From positions 164,514,596-164,578,595 of the forward strand of contig JAUMIR010000005.1 in NCBI GenBank assembly GCA_030847615.1: a stretch of DNA of 64,000 nt, written 5' to 3'. The notes below the pieces were generated by a model. It did no database searches. It had not been told where the DNA came from and worked only from the letters and a program-made list of their open reading frames with translations. Positions 53,191-64,000 of the stretch are shown here, piece by piece; position 1 is the stretch's first letter, and every line of letters begins with the position of its first letter. The translations under genes and the position numbers were made by a program. Origin of the DNA: Gambelia wislizenii (lineage: Eukaryota; Chordata; Lepidosauria; Squamata; Crotaphytidae).

Positions 53191-54319
53191 AAACAAAATC
53201 TGCCAAGCCAGCTCAGTATATTTCACATACTTCAGAGTATTATGTCTACCAAGATTCAGCAGGATATTAAGGTTAAAAACTATTTAAAAAGCTGCTAGGG
53301 CTGCAGATCACAATAGAAAGCTTCCTTGGTGTTCAGACCAATAAATAAATTAGAAGGAGGGCTTTAAGCTCTGCATGATAAAACGAACTGAAAGTAGGGC
53401 AGAGAAAGAACAACCTTTGTAACGAGCCTTGCCTGGGGCTAAAAAGAATCAGAAGTTCATTGTGTATTTCAGAGCATGGTGCAACAGTGTTGCAAAGAGT
53501 TGGTGACTGAGGTTTTCCAGAGCCTCAGGGTACTAGCATTTCAGCCGTATGTAATAATAGTGAATGCCTCAGATATACTAAATAAATCTTGTTTCTGTAG
53601 CTTACACTTTCAAGTTGCAGCTTAAGAATAGAAAGGAACACTTCTAATCATACATTTTTAGCTCCCAGGATGTGCTATGCCCCATTTTTTTCCTTTGCTT
53701 GGATATTTGTATTATTTGTGAGCTACATTTTAGGATACAATGAATGAGAAATGCACACTTACTGCATGTGCCCCAGCTCTATATGTATCCCATTACTGTA
53801 TGTACCTCAGTTCAGCCATTCAAAAACAGCCCATGTTGACATTGACCCATTTGGAGGCCTCCCAATTCAATTCAGGTCCTGGATCCACAGTGAGGAAGGT
53901 GTTGCTGTTTTTGTTTGGGTTGAAGACAAATCTTTTTGATTGAAAACATGCTGAGGAGGATGGGGACAATCTACAAGGTTACACTAGGAAAGGAGCAATA
54001 AGGGCAATAGGGGGCAGAGGTAGGCAGGCAAGCAGGCAGTCCTGAGGTTTTTTTTTTTTTAAAAAAACTTATAAAGTGAGGAATAAAATGTATAGAAGGC
54101 AGACAGAAACAGACAGAGTTAGAGCAGTACAGTTGGAGGTGGGTATGGTCCCCTGCTACCATGTCCCTACTACTGTCAGCTGCAGAACTGGTCAGAAGCA
54201 TACCAATTCATCTTGAGGTTCAGCCAAATTCTTTTCAAGATTACAGTATTTCTGGCTTATAAATATATGATGGAACAATGTGTTTTAAAAATCATATAAC
54301 TATAATACTAAACACCAAG

Positions 54320-54545
54320 CTAGAATACTGTACTAACATAATAAAAATATAGTTCAGCAAGTATGTAAAATCTGATAAATATTAGCCTCTGAAACCACAC
54401 CATAAATACAGCAGCCCCAGTAAAGCTGTTTGAAGCAGCAGCAATAGAAAACACAATGGGAAACACTCTTTGCAAGGTCTGCAGTGATTGGACCTGACAT
54501 AACCTCAGCTGGAATAGCATTCCACAGATTAGGGGGCCCTAACAA
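54320..54545 (-). pseudogene. Weak LINE ORF2 C-terminus-like fragment
   Basis: The minus strand reads GPPNLWNAIPAEV, similar to the LWN-x-LP-x-E block near the C-terminus of L2/CR1 ORF2. The remainder is not recognisable. Low confidence. Confidence 0.25.
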
Positions 54546-54783
54546 ACAAACAAAAATAATTCTGCCAGTTTAGTTGTCACTATAGGCAGGACACAACAAC
54601 AACAATAGACAGGGAATCCAGAAGGAGTTCGGATCTACTAATGCATCCTTAATCACAAATACTTATTAAAGTGCTTCTGTCATGAGTTCAGATGCAGGTC
54701 TTAGATTACAGGCAGACTGAGATGAGTGAAGATGGTATTTCAGGTAACTCAGTCCCCAATTCATTTAATAGTTCAAAGTCAAT

Positions 54784-55004
54784 TCTGTGTATGCCTTCAC
54801 ATTGCCTGTTCGCTTATGGTGAGCCCATGAATTTCATGTGGTTTTCTTAGGCAAGGAATACTGAGCGGGGGTTTGCCAGTTCCTTCCTCTGAATTATAGC
54901 CCACACTGCCTGGTATTAATTGGAAATCTCCCATCCAAGTACTAACCAGGGCTGATCCTGTTCAGCTTCCAAGATAAGATGGGATCTAGTACTTTTAGGT
55001 AATT
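54784..55004 (-). mobile_element. 5S-Sauria SINE, nearly full length
   Basis: On the minus strand: 5S-like GGAAGCTGAACAGGATCAGC and GGTTAGTACTTGGATGGGAG, then 'ggaaggaactggcaaac', 'gtattccttgcctaagaaaa' and 'aaattcatgggctcacc'. The best 5S-headed copy here. Confidence 0.88.
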
Positions 55005-55454
55005 ACCAGCTCATTAAACGGAGCCCAGAAATACACACAGTTCTTTGAACTTATTGAGTTGTTTCATGATCCTACCTACTAGCCTTCATCAGTACTTGGG
55101 AAGCTATATTCTGTACTAATTGATATTTCTGAGCATCTTTAAAAGCAACCTGTTACAGAGCTCCTTACAGTAGTCCAGGCTGAATGCCACTAGTATGCTG
55201 TTGAAGTGTTAAGAACATGAATAGCATGTTAACAAATACACACAAACACACACACCAGATGAATAAAAACCATAGAAACAGGGCAACAGAATGATAGTAC
55301 TGTACATCCTTACATTTTTTATCTTTTTTCATCTGAGGAATTACTGAAAAACTTTGCAAGTAGTTTTTTTACAGTCAAAAAACATCTCAGTAGTAATCCG
55401 TTTTCATTGCAGAAACAATGCTGTTTAATATTCCAAAATTTGGGCATACTGTCT
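55005..55454. other. Unassigned spacer
   Basis: Nothing recognised. Confidence 0.35.
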
Positions 55455-55530
55455 AGATGAGGGATGGGGAGTGTACTATCCTCCAGATGTTGTTGGATAC
55501 AGCTTTCATGAACTCCAGCCAACTCCATAG
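55455..55530. repeat. Half of a hAT-type palindromic MITE
   Basis: 'gatggggagtgtactatcct', 'ccagatgttgttggatacag' and 'actccagcc' match one arm of the 3.9-kb element. Confidence 0.45.
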
Positions 55531-55887
55531 CTAATAGTGAATATCATATCTAAAGTGCCACAGGCTTACCATCTCCATGTCTTTGATTTCCATTCTTCTT
55601 CTGTCCCAGCCCAAGTGTTTATCCTTTGTTTCGGTTTTGGAGTTCAGAACACTCTTGAACTTTAATCACAGCTATGAAATCAGGCAATATGTACCTATAC
55701 CTGTACCAAGCCATTATTTTCTTAGCCATCATTCTTTGATGTTGCCTCCTCTGTATCATCTCCTCTTGTAGTGATTTTACCTGTTTTTTTCTTCCTCCCA
55801 GCTTTCTTCCCTTCTCCCCTCCCCTTGTTACCCAAATTACTGAGGTCCCTGGAAATTCCGTGTGTGCCTACCAAAAATCAATATTTC
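55531..55887. other. Unassigned spacer
   Basis: Nothing recognised. Confidence 0.35.
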
Positions 55888-56788
55888 TATGGGGAAATTT
55901 AATTAGCTCAAATGTGGCAGTGAGAGGCCGAGAAATAGTGGGATCTTTTGACCTTTGTATACCAGTACTCATTGACAAAAACCAAAGCTAGGGAATAAAA
56001 TAAAAAATGTTTTTAATTGAAAAATAATCAAGGGAACACACACACACAGAGGTTTCAAGCAGTCACAAAAGCTAGCAAAGAAAGTGGAATGTATTGGGAT
56101 AGAGGAATAGAGTTCAGGATGATGGGTTATACTATACCTGTCTGACAAGCAGAGATTCGTGTAGACTCTGGAAACCCTGGTGATACAGGCCAACAGAGTG
56201 ACAGGAGGAAGGGAAGCTAAGCACTGCTGACACAGACTGACAGAGTGACAAGATGAAGGAAGCTGTGCTTTGGCTGTACTTTGGGGCGACATTTATACTC
56301 CACATTCCCCAGGAAGGGGTGTTTTGAGTGGAATACAGTGTCTTCTGGAGTTTCCTAAGGTTAAACAATGGATTCTCCGGATGTGTTAATGATTGCTAAT
56401 GGCTGAAACATTTAAACTGTTGAGTCTCAGGCAAACCTCTATTGTTTTAGGACAGGTGAAAGTAAAGACCACTTTTGCAAGGCGATGAGTATCCAGCAAC
56501 CTTGATTGCATTAGTGAACGACTCACTTCTATGTACTTCCAGGAGAATTAGCCCATTTCCTCACTAACTCATCAGTTCCAGGAAGGTTCACTTAATCACT
56601 ACCCAGGCATGCCTTTTAAGAATTTTAGCAATCTCCTTCCTTAGATTTTCTGAGCAAACCTGATTCCTTGTACTTGGGAGTTCCTGGTCTACTACCAACT
56701 ATGTGGAGTGCCAATAATATGCCAATTTTTATGAAATATAGCCAATTAATGAATTATTACAAGAGTGGGAGTGTCAGGGCAAGTAACA
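55888..56788 (-). mobile_element. Possible LTR, copy B
   Basis: Shares with copy A (44959-45700) the end words ('tggggaaattt..agct', 'acctttgtataccagtact') and, on the minus strand, GAGTATAAATGTCGC (TATA-like, near 56293). It may start at TGTTACTTGCCC (complement of about 56777-56788). No internal retroviral genes and no confirmed TSD. Confidence 0.4.
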
Positions 56789-57157
56789 CCCTTCCTGCTT
56801 TCTGTCTCTTGACCATTTCATTTCATTTTCGGTAAAGGAAAACCCAGATTACTACATTATTATGAATGGAAACACAGGGGCATTTCTGTCTTCAAAAACG
56901 TAATATGTGGTGTTGCCTTGAGACACAATAAAATGAGCTTCATGTTGCATGGTTCCCCCTACTCCATCATATTGATCACTGAGATTTGGAAGTGAGGAAC
57001 AGGAGCTTGTGGGGAGGAAGTGACAATAACTGTTTCAACTAAAGCCTTTATTTTCATGTCAGACTCTAATTTATCCTTTTTTTCTTTACTTAAATGCTGG
57101 TAAATGAGTATAAAACAATATAGGAATTGAATAGATGGTTGGTTTATTGTGCTGTCA
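56789..57157. other. Unassigned spacer
   Basis: Nothing recognised until 'tttattgtgctgtca', which belongs to the direct-repeat unit seen again at 62437. Confidence 0.4.
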
Positions 57158-57194
57158 TGTTACTGTACTCTCTGGCTTTTCTTCACAAACGAAG

Positions 57195-58771
57195 ATTCAG
57201 GAAGGACTCATCCTGCACTTTCTGCAAGCACGCTGATGACTAAAAAGGCCAATCCAAGATAAACAAGTCCGGTTGCAGAAAGCACAGCAGAAGGTCTCCT
57301 TGGGTGATGTTTCCAGGTTGTGATTCTTTCTGCGTTGTCGTTTCTCTTCAAGACTTGTTCGGTGTGTGTTCTCAAATAAGGCTGCAGCATTGTGGATAGT
57401 GCGTCTCCATGCCTCCCGATGTGAGGCCAGGGCGGACCATTGTTGGTGATCAATTTGGCCGATCCTGAGATGTTGTTTCAGGGAGTGCTTGTATCGCTTT
57501 TTTGGAGCGCCCCTCTTATGCTGACCCATGGTGAGTTTACCGTAGAGTATTATTTTTGGGAGGCGATGGTCCTCCATCCTAGAAATGTGCCCTTCCCAGC
57601 GCAGCTGTGTTCTCAATATCATGGCCTCAATGCTGGTGATCCCTGCTTGCTCAAGGACAGCAACATTTGTCACATAGTCAGTCCAGTGTATATTTAGGAT
57701 TGTGCATATACAGTGCTGATGAAAGTGTTCAAGGAGTCATAAGTGGTGGCGATAGGTGACCCATGGTTCAGACCTGTAAAGGAGAATAGACATTATAATG
57801 GCTATATACACATTGATTTTTGTGGTTCGCCTCAGGTGTTTATTACTCCAGACTCGTTTGTAAAGTCTTCCAAATGAGCCATATGCCTTTGCTAATCTGT
57901 GATCGATCTCTTTGTCAGTCTTGGCATCTGAGGAGATGATGCTTCCCAGGTAGGTGAACTGCTGAATGGACTTAAGCACAGATTTGCCAATGGCAATGTG
58001 GAGATGATGGTGTTCGTCCTGTGGAGTAGGCTGGTAAAGAACTTCCATTATCTTAAGGTTAACTTCTAGCCCAAACAGCTCTGCAGCTGTTGCGAAGCAG
58101 AATGTTAGGCGCTGCAGAGCTGCTTCTGTGTGGGCAACAAGGGCAGCAGCATCAGTGAAGAGCAGCTCAAGGAATAGATAGTTTAGAATCTTAGTGTGAG
58201 CCCTCAGACGGCTTAAGTTAAACAAGCTATCATCAGTACAGAAACGTATATAGATGCCGTCTTCTTCTTCAAGCTCTGCCATAGCCCTTTGGAACATCAT
58301 GCTGAAGAAGATTGTAAATAAAGTTGGAGCAAGAACACAACCTTGCTTCACTCCATTAGTTGTTAGAAACGGCTCTGAAAGAGCATTGCCATATCTGACT
58401 TGACCACGATGGCCCTCGTGTAGCAAGATAATCATTTTAAGGAATTTGGGGGGACATCCTAGTCTTTCCAGGATCTGCCACAGACCTTTTCTATTCACAA
58501 TGTCAATGGCTTTGGTGAGGTCGACAAATGTTACATAGAGACCCTTGTTCTGCTCTCTACATTTTTCTTGCAGTTGTCTAAGGGCAAATACCATATCTGT
58601 AGTACTCCTATTGGCTCTGAAGCCACATTGGCTTTCAGGAAGAAGTTCTTCTGCAATACCAGGAACTAATCTGTTCAGGAGTATCCCTGCAAGGATTTTT
58701 CCAGCAATAGAGAGCAGTGTTATGTCTCGATAGTTTGAGCAATCGGATTTTGCTCCTTTTTTCTTGTACAA
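57195..58771 (-). pseudogene. LINE ORF2: RT and C-terminal Cys/His region
   Basis: Minus-strand RT: KSDCSNYRDITLLSIAGKIL, ESQCGFRANRSTTDMVFALR, LYVTFVDLTKAIDIVNRKGL (motif A; D-L-T-K-A), LTTNGVKQGCVLAPTLFTIF (motif B), and ELLFTDAAALVAHTEAAL, where the catalytic FADD has become FTDA. Then VNLKIMEVLYQP, FTYLGSIISSDAK, the ILRTQLRWEGHISRMEDHRL block and a C-terminal C-x2-C-x12-H-x3-C pattern (CAFCNRTC...HQRAC). One frameshift near 57700. Loss of the motif C aspartate makes the RT dead. Confidence 0.87.
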
Positions 58772-59039
58772 GGTGATGATGACTGCATCTCAGAGATCTG
58801 ATAGCAGTTCCCCCTTTTCCCAGCAATTCACAAGGAGTTCGTGGAATTTATCGTGGAGTACATGACCTCCATGTTTCCAAACTTCAGGTGGGATTCCATC
58901 AATCCCAACTGCCTTGCCATTTTTCATTTGCTTTATGGCTTTAAGGGTCTCTTCCAAAGTGCAATTCATTTTTCATCGGTTTTTGTATCGTATGTTGGAT
59001 AGCTGAGCCTTGGACTACTCGGTTGGCACTAAAGAGATT

Positions 59040-60420
59040 TTAAAAGTGCTCAGCCCATCGATTCAGGATGGAGGCTTTATCAGTAATTAATGTTTGACCA
59101 TCTGTACTGTATAAGGAGCTTTGGACCTGATAAGTAGGTCCAAACACTGCTTTAAGAGCTTCATAAAATCCTCTAAGATCACCTAGATCTGCACAGCGTT
59201 GTGTCTTTTCTGCTATATTGATCCACCACTTGTTCTGCATGTCTCAGAGTTTTTGTTGAAGTTTACTACATGTGAGATGGAAAGCTGCTTTTCTTACATG
59301 GCAAGTTGGCTGGGCGAGGTATGCCTGGTGAGCAGTTCTCTTCTTTGCCAGAAGCTCCTGGATCTCTTGGTTGTTTTCATCAAACCAGTCTTGATTTTTC
59401 TTGTGGGAGAACCCAAGGGATTCTTCTGCAGACTGGAAGATACTGTTTTTAATATGTTGCCAAAGCACTGTTGGAGAAGGATGTGTAGGTTGGTCTTCAA
59501 GTTTTGTTTGCAGATTTGCCTGGAAGTTGTCTCTCATGGTAGCTTGTTGAAGATTGTTGACTTGGAGTCTCTTCTTTAAGATACCACCCCTCTTAGGTTT
59601 GTACTTAAGATGAAGACTTAGTTTACATCTTTCGAGGTGATGATCTGTTTGGAATTCTGTACTTCACATCACTCGAGTATGACAGACATCGTGAATATTT
59701 CTCTGGCAGACTAGAACATAGTCAATGAGGTGCCAATGTTTGGATCGGGGATGCATCCAGGTTGTCTTCAAGCTATCTTTCTGCTGAAGGATAGTGTTTG
59801 TAATAGTCAGCTGTTGTTCTGCACAGAACTCTAGCAAGCGACATCCGTTATCATTGCAGTTTCCAACACCATGCTTTCCTAAGACACCTTTCCAGGCTTC
59901 GGAGTTCTTTCCTACTCTGGCATTGAAGTCACCAAGGATAATAATTTTATCTTCTACAGGGACTTTTTGTATGAGGTGGCGTAGGTCTGTGTAGAATTTG
60001 TCTTTCTCTATAGGGTCGGCTTGCGTAGTTGAGGCATATATACTAAAGAAAACAACATGTGGGAGGCATAAGGAAATAATGCGATCAGAGTGTCCTGTTG
60101 GCAAGGTTTCGAGTTTGGAAGCAATGGAGTTTTTAACCATAAAGCCTACTCCTGAAAGATGTTTTCAGTTTTGTGTTTGCCAGATCAGTAAAGTGTGTAG
60201 CTGGCGCCATGTTCTTTAAAGCTGCCTTCCTCATGGAGACGAACTTCACTAAGAGCAGCGATGTCAATATTAAGTTGTGATAGTTCATGAGCTATTAGGG
60301 CAGAACGACGCTCAGGCTGTCCACTATCTGCAGAGTCTCGCATGGTTCTGATGTTCCAGCATGCAAGTTTCAGTTTGTTTACACCTTTGGAGGCCGGTGT
60401 GTGCCTTTGTTTCTTTGCCT
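59040..60420 (-). pseudogene. LINE ORF2: endonuclease and linker
   Basis: Minus-strand APE endonuclease in pieces: ACWNIRTMRDSADSGQPERR, a LNIDIAALSEVRLHEEGSFK block (catalytic Glu), IIILGDFNARVGKNSEAWKG (Asp/Asn), and KTTWMHPRSKHWHLIDYVLV. The SDH block is degraded. Further downstream, DNFQANLQTKLEDQ-like and NKWWINIAEKTQRCADLGDL blocks lead to the RT. Several stops. Confidence 0.85.
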
Positions 60421-61153
60421 TGGTTTGACCGCATCAGAAGATACCTGTTGGCCACAGCTAGCCAACCAGGTAGTTGGGGATGAGCTTTCGTTAGGCCACC
60501 TTTTCTAGGCCCCTCTCCATATGGAGCAAGCAGTGCTCTCTTTATAAAAGGCTACTTGTTTGTTCAGGATGCTGCCGAACAAGACTGTCATCTCCTGGGT
60601 CAGCCTCGAGCGACCAAAGTCCTGAACCGCCTGCATGCAGGGTTGGGTCTGCGGTTTCCAGTGCATCTTTACACCTGCTGTTTCGTACCTCGCCTATCGC
60701 TACAGGGCTTTTTCGGAATCGGATTTGTCCTTCGAGCCTGTGCAATGGATTTTTTTGGTGGAGCCCAGGGTGCACAGAACTGGCCTCACCCTTTAAACCA
60801 AAGGTTCATCTGCTGTGGCCTTGCAAGCATGGATGGTAGCAGCGAGGTCCTAGGGTCATAGGTTTGATTAGAGTTTCCTTCTCTTAGATGGTTGACCTTA
60901 CAGGGTTGGATGAGCAGCATGTGTCCAGGTTTGGGATTAGAGTTTTCCTTCTCCTAGGATGGTTGCTATAAGGCTAGAGTGCCCATCCTGCCCTTTGATG
61001 CTCTTTGTCAGACCCTTCAGTTTTGATCTGTCTGGCATGGGAGACCCTACCAGTGGCTATTATGCTACTGCCAGCGTAGCTCAAAACATCACTAGGGTAT
61101 GCAAGCCTCTTTCCCACAATAAGGGGGCTTCAATGAAGAGGTGTTACTGTACT

Positions 61154-61340
61154 AATAAAATAATTATATGAAAATCAGAAAACTTCATTATATAGGTATA
61201 TAAACTAATTAGGCCTTTAGCATTGTGCATATATGCTGACTTCTGCTTCTGATGCCCATCCCTCCTTTAAGAATTCTTCCCTTCATATTAATATTTAATC
61301 ACAAGACCATCCAAGTATTCAAAAACTATACTTGCAGACC
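61154..61340 (+). repeat. Direct-repeat unit, copy 1 (right half)
   Basis: From 'aataaaataattatatgaaa' to 'ttcaaaaactat'; repeated with few changes at 62449-62638. The left half of this unit is at 57145-57157, separated by the LINE. Confidence 0.88.
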
Positions 61341-62109
61341 CAGACCATACAACCCCTTTGCCTCCCAAAAGAACACTCACTCAATATGTTTTTTTCTAGT
61401 AATAATTGTATTGATTATATATTTGGAAAACATGCTTACATACAGGTTAGTAAAGACATTGTTGGCAATAAATGGCTGCAATTTGCAAGCTAAAATGGTT
61501 GGCAATAATGACATGGGTCGTGCTCTCTCATTGGGCCCACCAATGTACAATGGCTATATGTTGGTCAATCCCGACTCACCTTGGAAGAGAGAGATGATGG
61601 CCGATCCGATCCACCCGACTCTCTCTCCTCCAATGCAAACTAAGATGTGTTAGCAACTGGAGGGGGGTCTCCCTTGAACTTGAACTTAAACTTGAACTTG
61701 AAGGAGACCCCATTTTCCTCCCTCCATTATAACGACCCATGACATCCGCCTCACAAACTGCAACAAGGATGATTCTAAACCAAGGGAGGGGGGTGGGTCT
61801 TTGGCTCCTCAGAGCCAGAATGCACGGTGGCTGCGATGGAGCTGCCTTTTATCAGCTCCATCATAGCTTTTCCGTGTCATCCAGCCATGCTGCTGCCCAT
61901 CTGGATGTCCCTCCTTTTGCATAGCCGGCCAGCCAATCAGGGCCGTGCAGCCGTGCCCTGATTGGCTGGCGCTTTCCTGCCTCTCCCAGCTGCGGGGGCC
62001 ACTGGGAGAGATATGGGAAAAGCATGGCAGTTGCCTGAGCTGCACGCCCCTGTGAGGGCTCTAGCCAGTGTGTGTCAGTCAGGCCACAAAAAAGGTCTGC
62101 TGGCGAGTG
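61341..62109. other. Mixed unassigned sequence with hairpins
   Basis: It includes a 15-nt palindrome arm pair, CCAGCCAATCAGGGC / GCCCTGATTGGCTGG, at about 61929-61970, and a short run of 'cttgaa' repeats between 'ggggtctccctt' and 'aaggagacccc' at about 61666-61710. This may be a MITE or LTR fragment. No gene. Confidence 0.5.
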
Positions 62110-62436
62110 ACGAGACCCCTTCTTAATGTTTTTGTCTCATCTGTTTTGATTGTCAGACCTTTGGGGTAATTTCAATCAGTTTCTTTAATGCAGGGCTTTT
62201 GAAGGAGAATCTGTAGGAAAAGTTCCTCACCAATCAGTCCATCTGAAGAAACAAAGCAGCTTTATTGATCATGAGCACAGAACAAAAACAGCCCCAGAGA
62301 TCAAACAGGGCTCCGTAGTTTACTTGCCAGTTTGGAAGCCTCTTGGCCTCATCTTGTATGTCTTAAAAATATCTCTCACACATATTGTCATTTCAGATGA
62401 ATATTCTGTCTTGTGGTTCCGACCTTCCCTCCACAT
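62110..62436 (+). repeat. Direct-repeat unit C, copy 1
   Basis: Begins 'ttcttaatgtttttgtctca' and runs to 'ccgaccttccctccacattt'. Repeated at 62640-62955 with about 95% identity by eye. Confidence 0.9.
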
Positions 62437-62639
62437 TTATTGTGCTGTCATGTTACTGTACTAATAAAATAATAAAATGAAAATCAGCAAACCCCATTAT
62501 ATAGGTATATAAACTGATTTGGCATTTAGCATTGTGCATATATGGTGACTTCTGCTTCTGATGCCTATCCTTCCTTTAAGAATTCTCCCCTTCATATTAA
62601 TATTTAATCACAAGAACATTCAAGTATACAAAAACTACT
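62437..62639 (+). repeat. Direct-repeat unit, copy 2 (uninterrupted)
   Basis: Same sequence as 57145-57169 plus 61154-61340, without the LINE. It is the empty-site paralogue. Confidence 0.9.
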
Positions 62640-62955
62640 TCTTATTGTTTTTGTCTCATCTGTTTTGACTGTCAGACCTTTGGGGTAATTTCAACCAGTT
62701 TCTTTAATGCAGAGCTTTTGAAGGAAAATCTGTAGGAAGAGTTCCTCACCAATCAGTCCAGCTGAAGAAACAAAGCAGCTTTATTGGTCATGAGGACAGA
62801 ACAAAAACAGCCCCAGAGATCAAACAGGGCTCTGTAGTTTACTTTTCCAGTCTGGAAGCCTCTTGGCCTCATCTTGTATGTCTTATAAATATCTCTCACA
62901 CATATTGTCATTTCAGATGAATATTCTGTCTTGTATTTCCCACCTTCCCTCCCCT
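62640..62955 (+). repeat. Direct-repeat unit C, copy 2
   Basis: Copy of 62110-62436. The order C - B - C could be a tandem duplication or a decayed element with repeated ends. Confidence 0.9.
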
Positions 62956-63547
62956 CTCCTTTGTTTTGGCTGGATTGCTAAAGAAAAGAATTGCAGCTGA
63001 TTTGATATGAATGTAGCCTCTAGTAACATTCTATGCTACTGTAGTTATCTGAAACTAGACACACACACACACAACTGGTACCAGAAGTACCTCTGTATTT
63101 TTATGTAACAACAAAACAAACAAACAAACAAACATAGACCTTCAAACATTTTATGCAGAGGCTTTGTGTATAATTTTGATATTTTCCCGTGTGTGTGTGT
63201 GTATGTGTCTGTGTGTGTGTAATAGGTGTATTCTGAAGAGAGAGGATTCTGCTTGGAATAACACTAGTATGCCTTTTAAAATGTATGATAGCCAATAGCG
63301 CTAATTTGTCTTGAATCCATTGCAGGCTGGCAGAGGTTCACATATATCAGTTCTGTTATATGTCTGGAGGAATCTCCCTGCTTAGGCATCTTAAGCTTTT
63401 CTTTTTAAAGTTTTAAAGATCATACTAAGTGTATTTCAGTGAGATAATTCTGCCTGGCATCTTCAGACATTTACTGAAGCTGCTCAGATTTTAAAATTAC
63501 ACCAGAAAAGGATTGGTGAGGTAGAATGTCTACTCCTAATCTATCAG
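62956..63547. other. Unassigned region with small microsatellites
   Basis: (AC)n at about 63058-63074, (AAAC)n at about 63108-63132 and (GT)n at about 63189-63220. Nothing else recognised. Confidence 0.45.
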
Positions 63548-63680
63548 TCTAACTGAGAGAGAGAAAATTGTAGCATAAACTTTCATAGACTTAGTCTACT
63601 TCCTCAGATGCTGGAGCGAGGAAATAGACTAAGTCTATGAATTGTAGCTTATGTTACAACTTTCTTTCTCTCAGTTAGTC
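63548..63680. repeat. Palindromic element
   Basis: Left arm TCTAACTGAGAGAGAGAAAA through TTCATAGACTTAGTCTACTT. The right arm on the complement begins GACTAACTGAGAGAAAGAAA and runs through ATTCATAGACTTAGTCTATT. A near-full-length fold-back of about 130 bp; MITE-like, class unknown. Confidence 0.75.
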
Positions 63681-64000
63681 TCAAAGGTGCTACAAGATCC
63701 CCTTGCTTACTGATATTCCAGATTAACATGGCTATGTCTTTGAATTCTGTTCCTAACCTAGTGGAATGTTTCTGCTTGGATTTGTAATTTAGCAGCCTTG
63801 GCCCCATGAAGGTCCATTAACTCATAGGCAAGGACTTGGGAGGGTGTCTTAGGTAATGTTCATCCTCATTCCATCCTCACATAGAGCAGAAGAGGATTCT
63901 CAAAAGGACAGTTAAAGAAAAAGTGTTGATTCTAAGGGTGGCATGAAATTAGGCCGAGGACAGCAGGTTCATCACACCTGTTACAGAATAAAGTGTCCCT
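63681..64000. other. Unassigned right edge
   Basis: Nothing recognised before the window end. Confidence 0.4.

Larger units (their letters stand above)
52786..54783. other. Unassigned region with GT/AC microsatellite
   Basis: No exon or named element is convincing. It contains the GT/AC repeat at 53150-53190 and a weak LINE-like fragment at 54320-54545. Confidence 0.4.
57158..61153 (-). mobile_element. Nearly full-length APE-type LINE with 12-bp TSD, decayed
   Basis: The TSD TGTTACTGTACT (57158-57169 and 61142-61153) flanks 3,972 bp. On the minus strand there is a 5' region (61.1-60.4 kb), then endonuclease, RT and a C-terminal zinc-finger-like region in one ORF, broken by several stops and frameshifts. 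The undisturbed target sequence exists as a second copy at about 62437-62640, which confirms the insertion point. It is neither CR1, L1 nor L2. RTE-like or a related APE clade is likely, but I cannot place it from memory. Confidence 0.85.

Overview
This is vertebrate nuclear DNA, almost certainly from a squamate reptile (a lizard is the best guess). The evidence is the repeat mix: 5S-rRNA-headed SINEs with a Sauria/BovB-type tail, a tRNA-headed Sauria SINE, BovB, CR1, L2 and lizard-type L1 LINEs, Penelope-like elements, a DIRS/Ngaro-type retrotransposon with a hydrolase gene, and many palindromic DNA-transposon remnants. I recognise no host protein-coding exon, rRNA or tRNA gene in the 64 kb. 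All convincing coding sequence belongs to mobile elements.

Layout. 0.1-3.8 kb: a decayed CR1 LINE split by an L2 tail. 3.9-5.7 kb: a hAT-type MITE with an 8-bp target-site duplication (TSD), then a BovB 3' end split by a dead mariner. 6.8-9.1 kb: a second CR1 with three independent insertions. 9.3-15 kb: small palindromic elements, an L2 fragment, a Penelope GIY-YIG fragment and another LINE RT fragment. 16.0-22.1 kb (minus strand): a decayed Ngaro-type element. 22.1-24.7 kb: mostly unassigned, with two MITEs and a Sauria SINE. 24.7-38.7 kb: a full-length L1 with a 14-bp TSD, interrupted by a 6,828-bp Ngaro-type element with open gag-like, RT-RNase H, tyrosine recombinase (YR) and SGNH hydrolase frames. 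39.4-56.8 kb: Penelope fragments, SINEs, possible solo LTRs, a truncated L1 and a Tc1 deletion derivative. 57.2-61.1 kb (minus strand): a nearly full-length APE-type LINE with a 12-bp TSD. 61.1-63.0 kb: large direct repeats.

How the main elements work together. In the Ngaro-type element, split direct repeats (A1-ORFs-B1-A2-B2) supply promoter and polyadenylation signals. Gag and RT-RNase H would copy the RNA. The YR would insert a circular intermediate by recombination at a short core, with no endonuclease-made target duplication. The sequence fits this: AATG occurs at both outer junctions and at the B1/A2 junction, and removing exactly 6,828 bp restores the L1 ORF2 frame. The host L1 encodes a coiled-coil ORF1p and an EN-RT-zinc-knuckle ORF2p. 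The near identity of the two B copies and the open frames of both elements indicate very recent insertion.

The most unusual items are the hydrolase-bearing Ngaro element with a conserved splice-acceptor-like tract, the L1 ORF1 with a long acidic tail behind one in-frame TGA, and a group of palindromic elements sharing GGAGATT tips and 3-bp TSDs that I cannot assign to a named superfamily.
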